Of a stretch of DNA of 64,000 nt, positions 39,207-51,346 are shown piece by piece. Source of the DNA: Hyperoplus lanceolatus (taxonomy: Eukaryota > Chordata > Actinopteri > Uranoscopiformes > Ammodytidae). Numbering within the stretch: position 1 is the first letter of the stretch; each line of letters begins with the position of its first letter. The DNA lies in the NCBI GenBank assembly GCA_026929865.2, contig CM049413.1, positions 17,086,001 to 17,150,000 of the forward strand, in the 5' to 3' direction. The notes beneath the pieces are model-generated. The model saw only the letters and a program-made list of their open reading frames with translations, was not told where the DNA came from and searched no databases. The translations under genes and the position numbers were made by a program.

Positions 39207-42181
39207 TCTTCTTTTTTCAGTATCTATCCCTTTGTTTTTCGATCAATCTTCCAATTTCTCAACTCTTCCTCCTACCCGGCTCTCTAACTCTGCTGACCCA
39301 CACATCATACCCTCACTTGAATACACACAACAGGGATTTGGAAAGTCAAGCAGAAAGCGATCAGTGGAAGAATGTGTGAAAATGCCACCACAAGTGATAA
39401 CCGAGAAAATTAAAAAAAATATGTTTTTGTGCGCATTTCGCTAAGTGCAATCATGTGTGTGCTGTACTATATGTCCACCTGCGTCTACTCGTGGGACTGC
39501 AAACGTTTTTAGAAGACAACAAAAGAGAAAAAAAACGTTACCGAGTCGCATAATCGCAGAGAAAAGAACATAAATATAAAAGTAAAAAGTTAAAAGAATG
39601 ATGACACATTTTCTTTCCTTCAGAGATTAATCGTTGTGCTATATACAATCTTTACAGCTTGGCTTGTAGCCCCTTAAGCAATACAGGTATCGGCGTAACA
39701 TTTGTTCTGTGATGCTCCTGCTCCTGTACTATGTGGATGTGTGATCTGCAGTGCATTAAGACCTGAGGGAGAGCTCTGTTAAGAGCAAGGGAAATACAAA
39801 GAGAAGAAGGTGTTCGGTAAAAACAGTTGCGGTTTTCGACCTATTTATTCATGGTGTAGGTTCTCTTTCAGGATCGGTGGATAAGAAAAAAGGGTTGCTG
39901 TTTACCTACATGCTACTTAGCAACATGACTCCATATTTAACCATAACATTATGTTGGAGAGTGAGGGCTTTATGTTGATTCATTTGCTGCTTTTATGTGG
40001 AGGCTGACAGAGAGCATATTTTCTGTCCGACACTGCTTGCCGCTAGATTTGGCTCCAATGCTGTTACTTAGTAACATGGAAGTGTTGCTTTCTCTGAGTG
40101 TGTTCATCAAAAATTGTATTACCCAATGCCTGTGTTTGTTATTTCCTGTTCTTATTTTCATTGATTACATGATGACTCAGTAATACAACACAATATGGAA
40201 GATTATATTAAAGGAAAACACTGTACTATTCTGATCTACATTTAAACAAATAAGGTTGCAATATATAGAAGCTGTTTTATTTGTACGGCTTTTGGACTGT
40301 TATTTGCTTTTGAAATGTGGTTATTCATCTTTGCCTTATATAATTCATATGTGAAGAAAAACAGATCTGGGATGTGTACTAAATTTCGATCGTAAATCAA
40401 TATTTTTTTTTCTCCTTTCCTCCTAAAGTTACTCAGGAAGATTGTTTTAATTCTTATGTAGTATGTGCACTACAAAAAAAACTAAAAACGCTAGAGACAA
40501 CAGGTGGTTTAGATAATCATGGCTGTTCTCTGAAGAAAGAAAGAATAAAAACACTTTCTACAGGTACTCAGGATGAAGCAGGCTGTGGATTAACATAATG
40601 ATTCTTCAACTATTATATTACTTCAACTCATATGGAAAGGCATATCATCTCATGCAGGTGACGCTGGTCTGATGTGGAGCAAAACTAACTAGGGTTCTGA
40701 AAATGTGAAAAACCGTTTTGGCACATACAGTCTCCTCCTGCGATGCTTCTCATGATCTTCCCTGTGTTAATCCTGAGATCTCCTCATCAACTAGAACAAG
40801 ATCATCCACACACTGTCAGCAACTCCACGGGAAACAAAGTGCCAACGCACCGGGAAGTCTATCGCAAAAGGGGTGGAACGCAAAAGATTCACACTCCATA
40901 TCCGTCGGCCTATGCATATTGTGTGACTCACATCGTGGAGCAATTTCGGGTTCAATGACACGCTAAAACGCTCTTGATTTTCCATTGTGACGACATGTGG
41001 CATTTCACTAATCAATTCTTCACATTTGACAGTCTCCATGCATGTAGAGTGATGGCTGGGTTTTTCATAGCCATTGACGTTTGGCCTGTCAAGCCAGTGC
41101 ATGATTGTATTTAGCTGATTGTGTATGTCTACGGCCCTTAAAAGTCTTTTTTTTCCTGTGGGTTGGAATATGTTTGCGGTATGATTTATCCCTCCCCGCC
41201 CTTTCAAAAAAACAAAAGCAAAACACAAACAAATACAATAGGCCTATATGTAAGGCCAAAGAAAGCTATCAGACCTGGTCCTATTCAGTCCTCGCCATAT
41301 ATATCTGTGGATGTTGCTGCTTATTTCAAATTCATGCATTTCCTATTCGTCTGCAAAACTTCCTCCGGAACAGTTCACTACAAAAACAGCAGCGTACACT
41401 GTCAAACCATTTCACACAAGGTGCAGCCTTGCATAATATTACTGCAGTTTTTTTCCCCCCTTTGCTGCCCATCCCCACATATCCCCTTCCAGTCCACTCG
41501 GAGCACTCAGTGGCATCCATATTGCATGAGAGTATCGGTGGGTACTCATGCACACAAACATAAATACATATGAGCATGCGTCTAGTCTCTGGCAAAAAAC
41601 ACATACAGAAATGAGAACCCAGAATGCATAAAAAGACTATGCATGCAGCATTCACAAGGTTAATTATAGAGTAGGAGTTCATGAATTCGGGACAGATAGC
41701 ACCTTCTTCTTTTTCATGTAGTTTCATTAATTCATCAGATGGGAGCAAGCCTCACCAACCATAATTTACTATTTAGCAGCTGGGGCGTATCTCAAATAGA
41801 GAAGAGTTAGATTTTCCCCCGCTGCCCCCACAATACATGACAACAAAGCAAGCTTCTCAGTTAGTTAGGATCTGGTGATCAGTGCTAGTGAAGAATGCTG
41901 CAGACAGAAAAAGGGAGGGATAAAACATTTGCTCAACTCAGCGTTCCGAAAAGATGGAGATTAAATGAACTAGGTGAAAATGATTGCTTGCTGGAGGAGA
42001 TAAAGAGAGACCAAGGGGTTAGAAAAACAGCTGGTGGCATATTACACAGTTTCCCTAAATACATATTTAAATATGAATCTTCTGCAGTTCACACATTAAG
42101 ATGAACATTCTCTTTGCTCATTGCTTCTTTTTTTCTGATTTTCTCTCCTCTCCTGCCCTTAGGTTGTGGGCAGAGTGCCAG
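39203..42181. other. Unique sequence, no gene recognised
   Basis: Almost 3 kb without a repeat I know. Overlapping frames of 136-152 codons on both strands near 40791-41748 have no domain and contradict each other. Confidence 0.5.
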
Positions 42182-42313
<132 letters not shown>

Positions 42314-42714
42314 TTTTGGGTCTGATAGCGGAGTGTGTAAACTCAACCTCTAACCCAGCCTCAAGAGATCCACACCATCAAATATACATTATGGCAGCCC
42401 GAGCAGCGATATGGTTTTTTCTTGAAGTGAACTCTGCACCAGGCCCATTCCTGCTCTCACACATTTGAATGCGTTGAGTAGATTGTATGCGCCATTCCAC
42501 CAATGAATGCCCTTATGTCCCTGCATCTAGCCACAAAAAGCCGATGCCTGGGTAAAAACTTTCTCAGACTCACCACACTGTGACCCCTCTAGTGCTCTTG
42601 CCTAGCTGCTTCTATAATCTTGCTTCTTTTCCTTTTAGCCTAGCATCAGCAATTTTCCTTTACTTCACAAGCGCCGGTTTGAAGCTGAGGCAAAGCTGCT
42701 CCTGATGAGATGGG

Positions 42715-42716
<2 letters not shown>

Positions 42717-42764
<48 letters not shown>
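42717..42764. repeat. (CA)24 microsatellite
   Basis: Perfect tract. Confidence 0.98.
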
Positions 42765-42765
<1 letters not shown>

Positions 42766-43795
42766 GAAAAATCTCTCTCAAATGTTCTCCCAAAGAGCAG
42801 GAGCATGCTATAACCGGTCTCCACCCTTGCATGGACTGCAGTAGGCAGTCTGTTCACCTGGAAAAGCATGAGACACTGTTAGAGTGCTATCCAAAATACT
42901 TGCTCGGGGTGCGGCGTCCCACTGTTTTCAAAAGGGAATCATTGTTATCATTCGGCCAGGATGCATTTGCTGGAAGCTATGGATGCTGTCAAACCCTATG
43001 AACCGCAATCCAATGAGCGAGATCCTAACTTGATGGTATTGTTATATAAGTCTGGACACAATGCTGCAATAATGGATGGAAAATGTGTTATTTTATAGAG
43101 AAAGCCACCCAAATGTTGATGGATCTTGCACTGCTGACCCTGTTGCATTGTTTACTGTATTGTTTCCTCCCAGTCCATTTATTCCAATCGTTTCCAGAGT
43201 ATAAAGCTGTGCCATCAAGAGACTAAAAGTCTCTGGTCTCAGCCTCAATATAACGGAAAACAATGTGCATGATGGCCACGAGAAATTCCATGCTGAGACT
43301 CTGTACACTTGGCTGGGTAAGTTCTCACATGATGTTGAAATAGCCTGGGCATTTTGAGGGGAAAATGGGTGCTCCAAAAAAGTGCATTACAGCACTCGTT
43401 ATGTGTTTTGTGTAATAGTGTACTTTTTGCTTTCAAGTGTTGTGCATTAGCGCTTTCCCCTGCCCACCCTTGAATTAAGCTTGGTAATGGATACTCCAAG
43501 TCCTGTTGTATACGATATGGATTTCAAGTGATGAATATGTAAATGTCCGACCTTTACATAAAGAAAGTGAAGATTCAGGTGATCTTAAAGCTTTTACACC
43601 TGGAATTAAGTATTATGTATTATTCATGGAGCAAAAAGGACAAATCCTATTGACGTTGATGATCTCCTGACTTTTCCTCGTTTTTTGTCTTGTTAAATCT
43701 TGACAGCCATTTTTGGGGTTTCCCTTCAGTGTGAATTCTATTCGCTTTCCAAACTTTTTCATCAACAGATCAACATTTTAAATGGTCAAGAACTT
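42765..43795. other. Unique sequence, no gene recognised
   Basis: About 1 kb, nothing seen. Confidence 0.5.
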
Positions 43796-43995
43796 TGGTT
43801 TATGATCAAATAAGTGCAAATGCTAATAGCGCTAATCTCGCCAGCGACAGCGGAAATGTGTGTGATGCTTATTAATAAATACTAGCATGCTTACACACTA
43901 AGCTAAGATGCTGACCATGGTGAACATTAAACCCTCTTGACATCAGTATGGTACCATTGACATTGCATTTCACACAGTCACTAGCATGGCTGAAG
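43796..43995 (-). repeat. Widespread fish interspersed repeat, copy 2 (degenerate)
   Basis: TTGGTTTATGATCAAATAAG, ACTAGCATGCTTACACACTA, AGCTAAGATGCTGACCATGG, TGAACATTAAA and CACTAGCATGGCTGAAGA follow in the order expected for the reverse complement of the 5' part of the repeat at 9296-9790. Only the GCATGC-rich portion is present. Confidence 0.55.
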
Positions 43996-44274
43996 AAAAT
44001 GTATTGATGGATGGGCCACTGCCAATTTCAACCGTTGCACTGATATTTGACATGATGATTCTCCACAGCTAAGAGGACAAGGATGAAGTCTAAACCAAAC
44101 TACAGTAAATGGGCCTATCAATCATTCAGTATTGTACCTTTTCCCCATAACACTGAGGATCAGACATCAAAAGTCCCATTGAAAAGCAAGTGGAACCAAC
44201 ACACTCCTGTGTTTGAATAAAAGACGCCAGTACAACCAATGCATGGATGGTCACAGTGGCCCACACTCCTTTAA

Positions 44275-45366
44275 AGCTCCCATATTGTGCAAATGCTCTT
44301 TTCCGATGTTTTTGAACATAATTATGGATCTACGGTGTGCCTTCAGACTGCCAAAGTATCAAAAAAAAGAAAGCTCTCTCCTTTTCTCACTCTCCCCTTT
44401 TCCGAAACCCTCCACCTCTCCACCCAATATACTCCAGTCAGAATTCTCCCCGTTTCTGACGTCAAAAACTGGAAAGCCAGAAGCTTCCACTGTGCAGTCC
44501 ACCCCCCTATTTCTTATTGGTCCACGACCCGGAGATCCTCTCGAAAAATATTCCTTCACCCCATGTTGTTTGCTTGTTGCTAAGCGACAAGATGCCTGTA
44601 GTACGGCAAAACATGATGAATGTTGCATAATCCACTAATGTATCTTAACCACAGCAGCCTCGTTTCTAATAACACAATGGATAGGAATCTACTTGTGCTT
44701 TTTTTCAAACAGTGAAACTGAAATAAATGTTTTTATTGGTATGTTTGCCTGACTGGTGTATAGCTATTAGCTTTGGGACAAGCATTCAGCCTTTGCTCAT
44801 AAAAACATATTTCTATTCCCCACACCAGTCTGGAAATACCTCGTTTTTAACAGGACAAAAGATTGGAAGGTATACTGAAGAAGTCTGACTTTGAAGATAT
44901 TTTTTTCACTGATTTTAGTGGTATTCTTAGCAGCTAGCTCCTGAGCTAGCTTCGCAGTAGCCACCATCTTTTGCAGCATTTTTATTGTGAACATGCCGTT
45001 TCCATTAGCGTGTGGCTGTCAGTGCATCTGTATGAACATAATCTTTCATGTAGACAAGGATAGGTCATGTCAAACTGTTCAAAGTGCGTTACTAGCACTA
45101 GACTTGGTTCTTCTCATGGGTAGGCTAAACCTAACTGTGCTAACAGGCTATATGTCATCATTGTTTACAAACAGACAGAGGGCGAGGCCTATCTGGCTTC
45201 GCTTCCGGACAGGGGGCGGGGGGAGCTCAAAGATTGTATAATAAATAGTACAATAAATTATCTGAAAGTTTTTTTCAGCAAACAATTGAAGAAAAACATA
45301 TTAGGGACCACTAAGACCATATAATATGGTGTATAACAGAGCTGGAAAGTGTATAATATGGGAGCT
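44275..45366. mobile_element. Non-autonomous DNA element flanked by TTAA, 1,092 bp
   Basis: Begins AGCTCCCATATT and ends AATATGGGAGCT, perfect 12-bp terminal inverted repeats. TTAA lies directly outside on both sides (44271-44274 and 45367-45370). The interior has no transposase; frames of up to 141 codons near 44213-44638 have no domain. Kolobok and piggyBac both target TTAA; the end sequence is close to one common in fishes (TTAAAGGTCCCATATT). The interior holds a GC-rich patch (45180-45232) and an AT-rich right third. Confidence 0.85.
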
Positions 45367-45370
45367 TTAA

Positions 45371-46317
45371 ATCTAGTGACATACTCCTAGTCTCTAATTA
45401 GCACAGATGCTTTGCTGTAAAGGGCAACCCTGTCTGCTGGGTTCCGTGCATGACACTCCTAGGATAACCTTCTAGTCATCGGGAGGCGGAAGGGTGAGGG
45501 GATGAGAGAGAGAGAGAGAGAGAGAGAGATCGATCATAGAACTCAATATGTAACTATGTCATGCTATAAACAACTTTTTCAAGGATGCTTTTACGTGTCT
45601 GTGTCATGTTGTAGACCGGCTGGTGTCGTGGCGGCTGTGTCAGCTCTATGAGGGTATTTTAATGGCTTGGACAACCACAATAATCCATAATTGTCTTCCC
45701 TCTCTATCTCCCTCTTTCTCTAATTATCTAGCTCTTGGATGGCAGAAACTTGACCACAACCTGTGAGTTCTGTCTCCTGAGCTGAACTCTCAGAAAGAGA
45801 CAAAAGAAAAAAGAAATTAGGCAATCGATGGCAATCATGTTTAGAGTGGCTATCGTGGCGTAAAGAGAGATTGGCATGGCATGTAATGGAGACAAAAAGA
45901 GGCATTTAGGGCAAGTGTGCATACGGAGGCGCAGACAGCCGAGTTAGAGAAAATTGACTGTGTGGCAGTGCGACGCAGAGTGATTTTCAATGAAAAAAGA
46001 CATGGTAAATTGTTTTTTGCATCAATTTCTGAGTTAAGATACATGCAGTCATATATTACTATATTTGAAATGATCAAATAATGTGAGCAGTATAGGTGGA
46101 GAGGTCCTCTGTCTTATACAGTAGACTCCTCGACACACACACAGCCAAACACACATCCATCCATGTGTTAGTGGAGCGTATACAGTAGGTAAGCTGAATG
46201 AAGCTCAATGAACCATAAGCCCTCTACTCTCGCTGTCTTATGTTGGAGCAGATGGCAACACTGCCATGCCTTGCACTCATCCATCATCCTCCATTCATTT
46301 ATCTGAGCAGTACATAG

Positions 46318-46322
<5 letters not shown>
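45371..46322. other. Unique sequence with a short GA tract
   Basis: Apart from the GA tract at 45504-45529, nothing seen. Confidence 0.5.
45504..45529. repeat. (GA)13 microsatellite
   Basis: Perfect tract. Confidence 0.96.

Positions 46323-46407
<85 letters not shown>
46323..46407. repeat. (GT)42 microsatellite
   Basis: Perfect tract. Confidence 0.99.
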
Positions 46408-46410
<3 letters not shown>

Positions 46411-48118
46411 TCAGGAGAGTGCTTTTAAGTGAAGTGACACTGAAGAGATTGGATGTCAAGCCAGTCTGCTGATTTCAGGTCAGATGTGTTTCCTGTGGGG
46501 AGTACACCCCACAAACAAATAACTAGAAATTAACCACATTTCTTAACATGCACTTGTCTTACTGTTGCAGAAGACTCATTGGAAAATATCCATTGTCACA
46601 TATCCAATGAGTCCGGCAAAATGTAAAAGAAATCGTACGGGTGACACATATCATCCAATGATGGACGCATGTGTCAACTTTGCTTGCTCTGAACACTGAG
46701 GCTACAAACGTGCATGCGCAGTGCTGGCGATGCCTGTCAAAATCCCTTGTCTCTACCCTTCTGAGGCACTGGAGGAGAGGAAGTGCAGAAGTGTAGTTAA
46801 CGTTTCAACTCATCATCATTTCTCCCTTCTTTTAGGGATTTCTGTGAGAATGGAGCGCCTCAGGCAAAAAAAAAAATGCTGGAACCATCTGCTCTGCGAA
46901 GCCTGCCTCTCCATTCGGCTTTTCGCTCTGAGTTTCAACATTTTTCTTGCTCTTTTTCCTTTTCTTCTTCTACCTCTACGCGAAGCTATGCCACCACTGT
47001 ATTTACCTTCACCATCTATCTCAAACCTGCCAAGCCTTTGGTTTTTCAACCGTCTGCGTAAAGGATGGGGAACTAACAAGTCTGGCTTGAGAGGAGAGTG
47101 TCTTTTAAGTTCTTGTTGAAATGTAATTGTAAAAGATAACATGAGATGTTACAAGTTTTTCAAGTGATATACCTTCTGTGAACCTAAGAAGAACAGCTGG
47201 CTGAATGTTCATGCCAACAGGCATGTGCAACAGAGCGCTTCGTGGGTTCATGCCTGTCATCGTTTCACATCTTTATCAAACAGTGTTCAACGTTGAACCT
47301 TCCTTTTCGCCCTCCAAATATAAAGCCATGACAATGAAGCCGGTGGTCTGTGCTGTGCTGACCCTTTGGGCAGACAGAGACAACTAGTGTAGCCTAGTTG
47401 CTAGAGATCTTCCAAGCATCTCTGCAGTTTTCAGCAATTTGGGGTTGCAGATTTACCACTCAGAATTCTTCGTGTTTTATTTTACACAATACCTCCCTGA
47501 TTGATGGGGACAAACCATTTTTGGTTTCTCCTTTCTAACCAGCAAACATCAAATGCTGCAGCTAAAAATGACAATTGTATTAGATAACTAGTAGGCTAAA
47601 AAAAATGCAAGTATTTTGAGAGGAGGCCTACAGTTGGTTAGTTTTGTATGTACAGTATGAAAGATAAAGTTATTTTAATGTGTACCACAAAGAGAAAAAC
47701 AGATCCTCAAAGTTTCCCAAAACACGTGGTTGGTCTAGTGAATGACCACACATGTTGACCAAGGAAGTAACACAGGGTTAGGTTACCACCAACTCTATGC
47801 TAATGCTAAAATTATTAGTTAAGATAATGTTTGCAGCTTAAATAAACACACTGTTAAACCTAGTTCGTACACTTTTTTTCAAATACAAGATTGACCAAGC
47901 TGTTTGGATGCTTTTAGCCAAACAGTGAGGTCCATGTGGTAGGACCTAGCCCCATATGGTTGCATTAGTGCACACAATATTAGTGGCACCGAAAATAAAA
48001 ATGTTAGACATATTATCCCTCAGATGAGAAGAGGGAACATTCTGGGAGTCTGGACAATCCCCCAGACTTTAAAAGCAGAAACATTCTCTCTTGTGCTCCA
48101 TGTCTTTCATCTTTCAGT
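46408..48118. other. Unique sequence, no gene recognised
   Basis: About 1.7 kb. The 132-codon frame at 46721 overlaps a 108-codon frame on the other strand; neither has a domain. Confidence 0.5.
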
Positions 48119-48374
48119 TGGCGGCAGTGGCGAAGTCGGTAGGGAGATCGCCTCTGGAGTGCAGGGTCGGAGGTTCGATCCCCCATCTCCCCGCCACATG
48201 TCGAAGTGTCCCTGAGCAAGACACTGAACCCCAAATTGCTCTCAATGGTTCAGAGAGCGCCTTGCATGGCAGCTTCTACCATCGGTGTATGACTGTGTGT
48301 ATGAATGGGTGAATGTGGTAAGATATGTAAAGTGCTTTGGGGCTGAGAAAATCGGCTAGAAAGTGCTATATAAG

Positions 48375-49433
48375 CAGTGTTGGGAATAACGCCGTTTAAA
48401 ATAACGGCGTTAGGTAACGCCGTTCTTTTTTCAGTAACAGGGTAATCTAACTAATTACTTTTTCCGTCGTTACAACGCCGTTATCGTTACTGAACGTTAA
48501 ATGCGGTGCGTTACTATGAATTGATTGAATAAACTGTGTAATCCGAACGCACCCCTGGCTCCATACTGCTAGTGAGGAGACCGGTGTGTTTTAAGTTGTG
48601 TTTTATTCAGTGTGGATGACATTATAACTGTCAGTTAGCGCCGTCACGTCAGTCAGCCGGAGCGCCTGTTTAGTGAAGTTTCTTCACTAAACAAACGTTT
48701 AGTGAAGTTTCTTCACTAAACGTGCCCTCCCTGAGTTTGTTTGCATCGCCCTTGTGAGTAAGTGCATGGAGTTTTCCCATCTCTATAAGTTATAATTTAT
48801 GCACGTTATTAAACGGCCGCGATTCGCCGGTTGAAACAGCTGTTTAGCGTGTCATCACAAGCCGAATATTGCTACTGTTCTTTTCCTGGGATCTGTATGC
48901 TGCTGTGCATGTTAAAGAAGGAAATAAACATAGGATAAATCCTTACTCCTCCTCTCATCGTCTCATGCTTCATAGTCTGACGTTTTTGGCCTTAAGTAGT
49001 GTTTTATTATTTAGGCTACTATAGTGGTTTTAGCCGACACCCCTGAAGTGAATCCAGTGATATAGCAGATCAGCACGGTACATTCAGCAGTTTCCTCTAT
49101 TACTTTTGTTGAGAACAAAATACTTGAAGTGCAGGATAAACCTCTTGCTGTCTATTGATGTGCAATACACATTGAAGGTTATGTAGCCTACAAGTAGGCC
49201 TGCATGTTTGTTCTACTCATTTCAACTGACTTGTGAAAACTGCTCAGAAAAATCAATTTTTTTGACATATAGCAACTTTTTTTTTTTACAGTAGGCTAAC
49301 GCAAATAGTTACTTTCCCTGGTAACTGATTACTTCTATTATAAAGTAATTCAGTTACTAACTCAGTTACTTTTTGGAACAAGTAGTGAGTAACTATAACT
49401 AATTACTTTTTTAAAGTAACGTTCCCAACACTG
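48375..49433. mobile_element. Non-autonomous hAT element nested in the SINE
   Basis: Starts CAGTGTTGGGAATAAC and ends GTAACGTTCCCAACACTG, hAT-type terminal inverted repeats (CAGTGTTGGGAA shared). The 8-bp target duplication TATATAAG is exact on both sides (48367-48374 and 49434-49441). The subterminal regions are rich in GTTACT/AGTAAC words and AACGCCGTT repeats, probable transposase-binding sites. The 1,059-bp interior has no transposase frame. It holds two tandem palindromes (48668-48723). Because it interrupts the SINE, it is the younger of the two; the exact duplication suggests a fairly recent insertion. Confidence 0.95.
48668..48723. repeat. Two tandem palindromes inside the hAT element
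   Basis: GTTTAGTGAAG TTT CTTCACTAAAC (48668-48692) is followed by a second copy with slightly longer arms (48695-48723, ACGTTTAGTGAAG/CTTCACTAAACGT). Each can form a hairpin with an 11- to 13-bp stem and a 3-nt loop. Confidence 0.95.
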
Positions 49434-49459
49434 TATATAAGTCAAGTCCATTTACCATT

Positions 49460-50028
<569 letters not shown>

Positions 50029-50195
50029 ACAAGTTGTGAACATGTATGCATAGAAAAATATTGTAGTATCACAGGCTTTTTTAAACAGGCAGTCATTTGA
50101 CAAAGCTTTAGCCAATAAATAATTCTGTTTAAATTAGTCTATACTTTGATTATGCTGTTAGAAGCATCTGGAAGACCAGGGAGCAGCAATCTGTT

Positions 50196-50202
<7 letters not shown>

Positions 50203-50288
<86 letters not shown>
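50203..50288. repeat. (GT)43 microsatellite
   Basis: Perfect tract, with imperfect GT borders (50194-50202 and 50291-50304). Confidence 0.99.
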
Positions 50289-50289
<1 letters not shown>

Positions 50290-50304
50290 GGTGTATGTGT
50301 GTGA

Positions 50305-50945
50305 GTAGGGATGAAATCAATTGAACAATACAAATCATTGAATGTATAGTCCATAACACTCTTACATGTCTAAATGCAGATACAGAACAACGGGGTGTGT
50401 GATGGAAAATGAATTGTTAGAAAAGCCGAACAGTGAACAGTAATCAATGAACCAGGGGAACATTTCTTTAGTAGTTTGATCATTTACATCATTATACATC
50501 CATACAATTTAGACAGTTTAACTGTCAAACAGTTTAACAGTTTAGCTGTCAATGCAAACCATTCCTTACATCCAGTGTATCACTATTGTCCAATATGTCA
50601 CTCACTCCTTCAGTTAAGGCAGCCTAATGTTCTTGTTTCTGTGTGGGCAATGTGAAAGATAACCACCTGTGTGTTAACATAGTATAACACATTTATCTAA
50701 ACTTCCAACAAGAAGTAGCCACCTGAAAGTCCAATCAAGTGTCAAAAGATCAAGATCAAGTTTCTGTTTCATACATGATGTGGGATGTACCTGCCTTAAC
50801 CACATCAGTAATACCCCTCCACTGATATATAATGTGGCTGAATGGTATAGGAACATAATTCACCAGAATGCTGAACAACAATTATACAACTTTATCAGCG
50901 ATCTACCTTGAACTTGGTATAATAACGGCCACTACAACATGAGAC
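50305..50945. other. Unique sequence with ACAGTTTA cluster
   Basis: Four overlapping copies of ACAGTTTA/TTTAACTGTC words occur at 50512-50550, including the near-palindrome GACAGTTTAACTGTC. Nothing else seen. Confidence 0.5.
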
Positions 50946-51346
50946 TAACCCTGCGTTCCGAATAGCATACTCTTTCTTTTTTCTATTCTACATACTACAT
51001 CCGACGATAAAAAGAATCTAGTTAGGATGCAGTAGGCATACTATTGGGACATACTTTAACTCTTTTATTTCATCATAACATTGCGCCTTGATCTTGCCTC
51101 TTGCTTTTATATCCGGCGCATCCCCGTTTGTTTTCATATGGAGGCTTTGTCGATGTTACGTCACTTCACGAGCGCACCGGATTGTGGGTCCAAATAGGAT
51201 GCAGTTTTCAACACTAACAATCTTGGCCAAGTAGGACATCCGGGTACTTCTAACCAGCCTAAATCTGGCTACAAGAATCGGGACATCGTAAATATTTTTT
51301 CTGCATACTATATATTAGAAAGTATGCGATTCGGAACGCAGGGTGA
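50946..51346. mobile_element. MITE with 25-bp terminal inverted repeats
   Basis: The left end (50946-50970) and right end (51322-51346) are inverted copies with two mismatches; the shared core is ACCCTGCGTTCCGAAT then GCATAC. Interior words CATACTACAT, GGCATACTATTGGGACATAC and GCATACTATATATTAG repeat the terminal motif. There is no coding capacity. No clear target duplication: a possible TAA/TGA pair at the very ends would suit a PIF/Harbinger element with one later change, but a hAT origin with decayed flanks is equally possible. Confidence 0.8.

Larger units (their letters stand above)
48119..49459 (+). mobile_element. tRNA-derived SINE, split by a hAT element
   Basis: The head carries an RNA polymerase III A box (TGGCGAAGTCGG, 48128-48139) and B box (GGTTCGATCCC, 48172-48182), 44 bp apart as in a tRNA. 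The body follows: GTCGAAGTGTCCCTGAGCAA, GACACTGAACCCCAAATTGC, GAATGGGTGAATGTGG and GTAAAGTGCTTTGGGGC. The tail is interrupted at AAAGTGCTATATAAG (48374) by a hAT element and resumes after it as TATATAAGTCAAGTCCATTT (49434-49453). The order is that of a SINE family widespread in fishes. A head without tRNA folding in the anticodon arm and the long body exclude a functional tRNA. Its own flanking duplication could not be fixed. Confidence 0.9.

Noticed and set aside
40791-41748. Several overlapping frames of 136-152 codons on both strands
   Set aside because: They contradict each other and contain no motif; expected by chance in AT-balanced DNA.
46721-47142. Frames on both strands with signal-peptide-like Phe/Leu stretch
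   Set aside because: The hydrophobic stretch comes from a pyrimidine-rich patch; the opposite strand gives an Arg-rich mirror frame.
48119-48195. Possible tRNA gene (A and B boxes)
   Set aside because: It is the head of a SINE; no proper acceptor stem and a SINE body follows.
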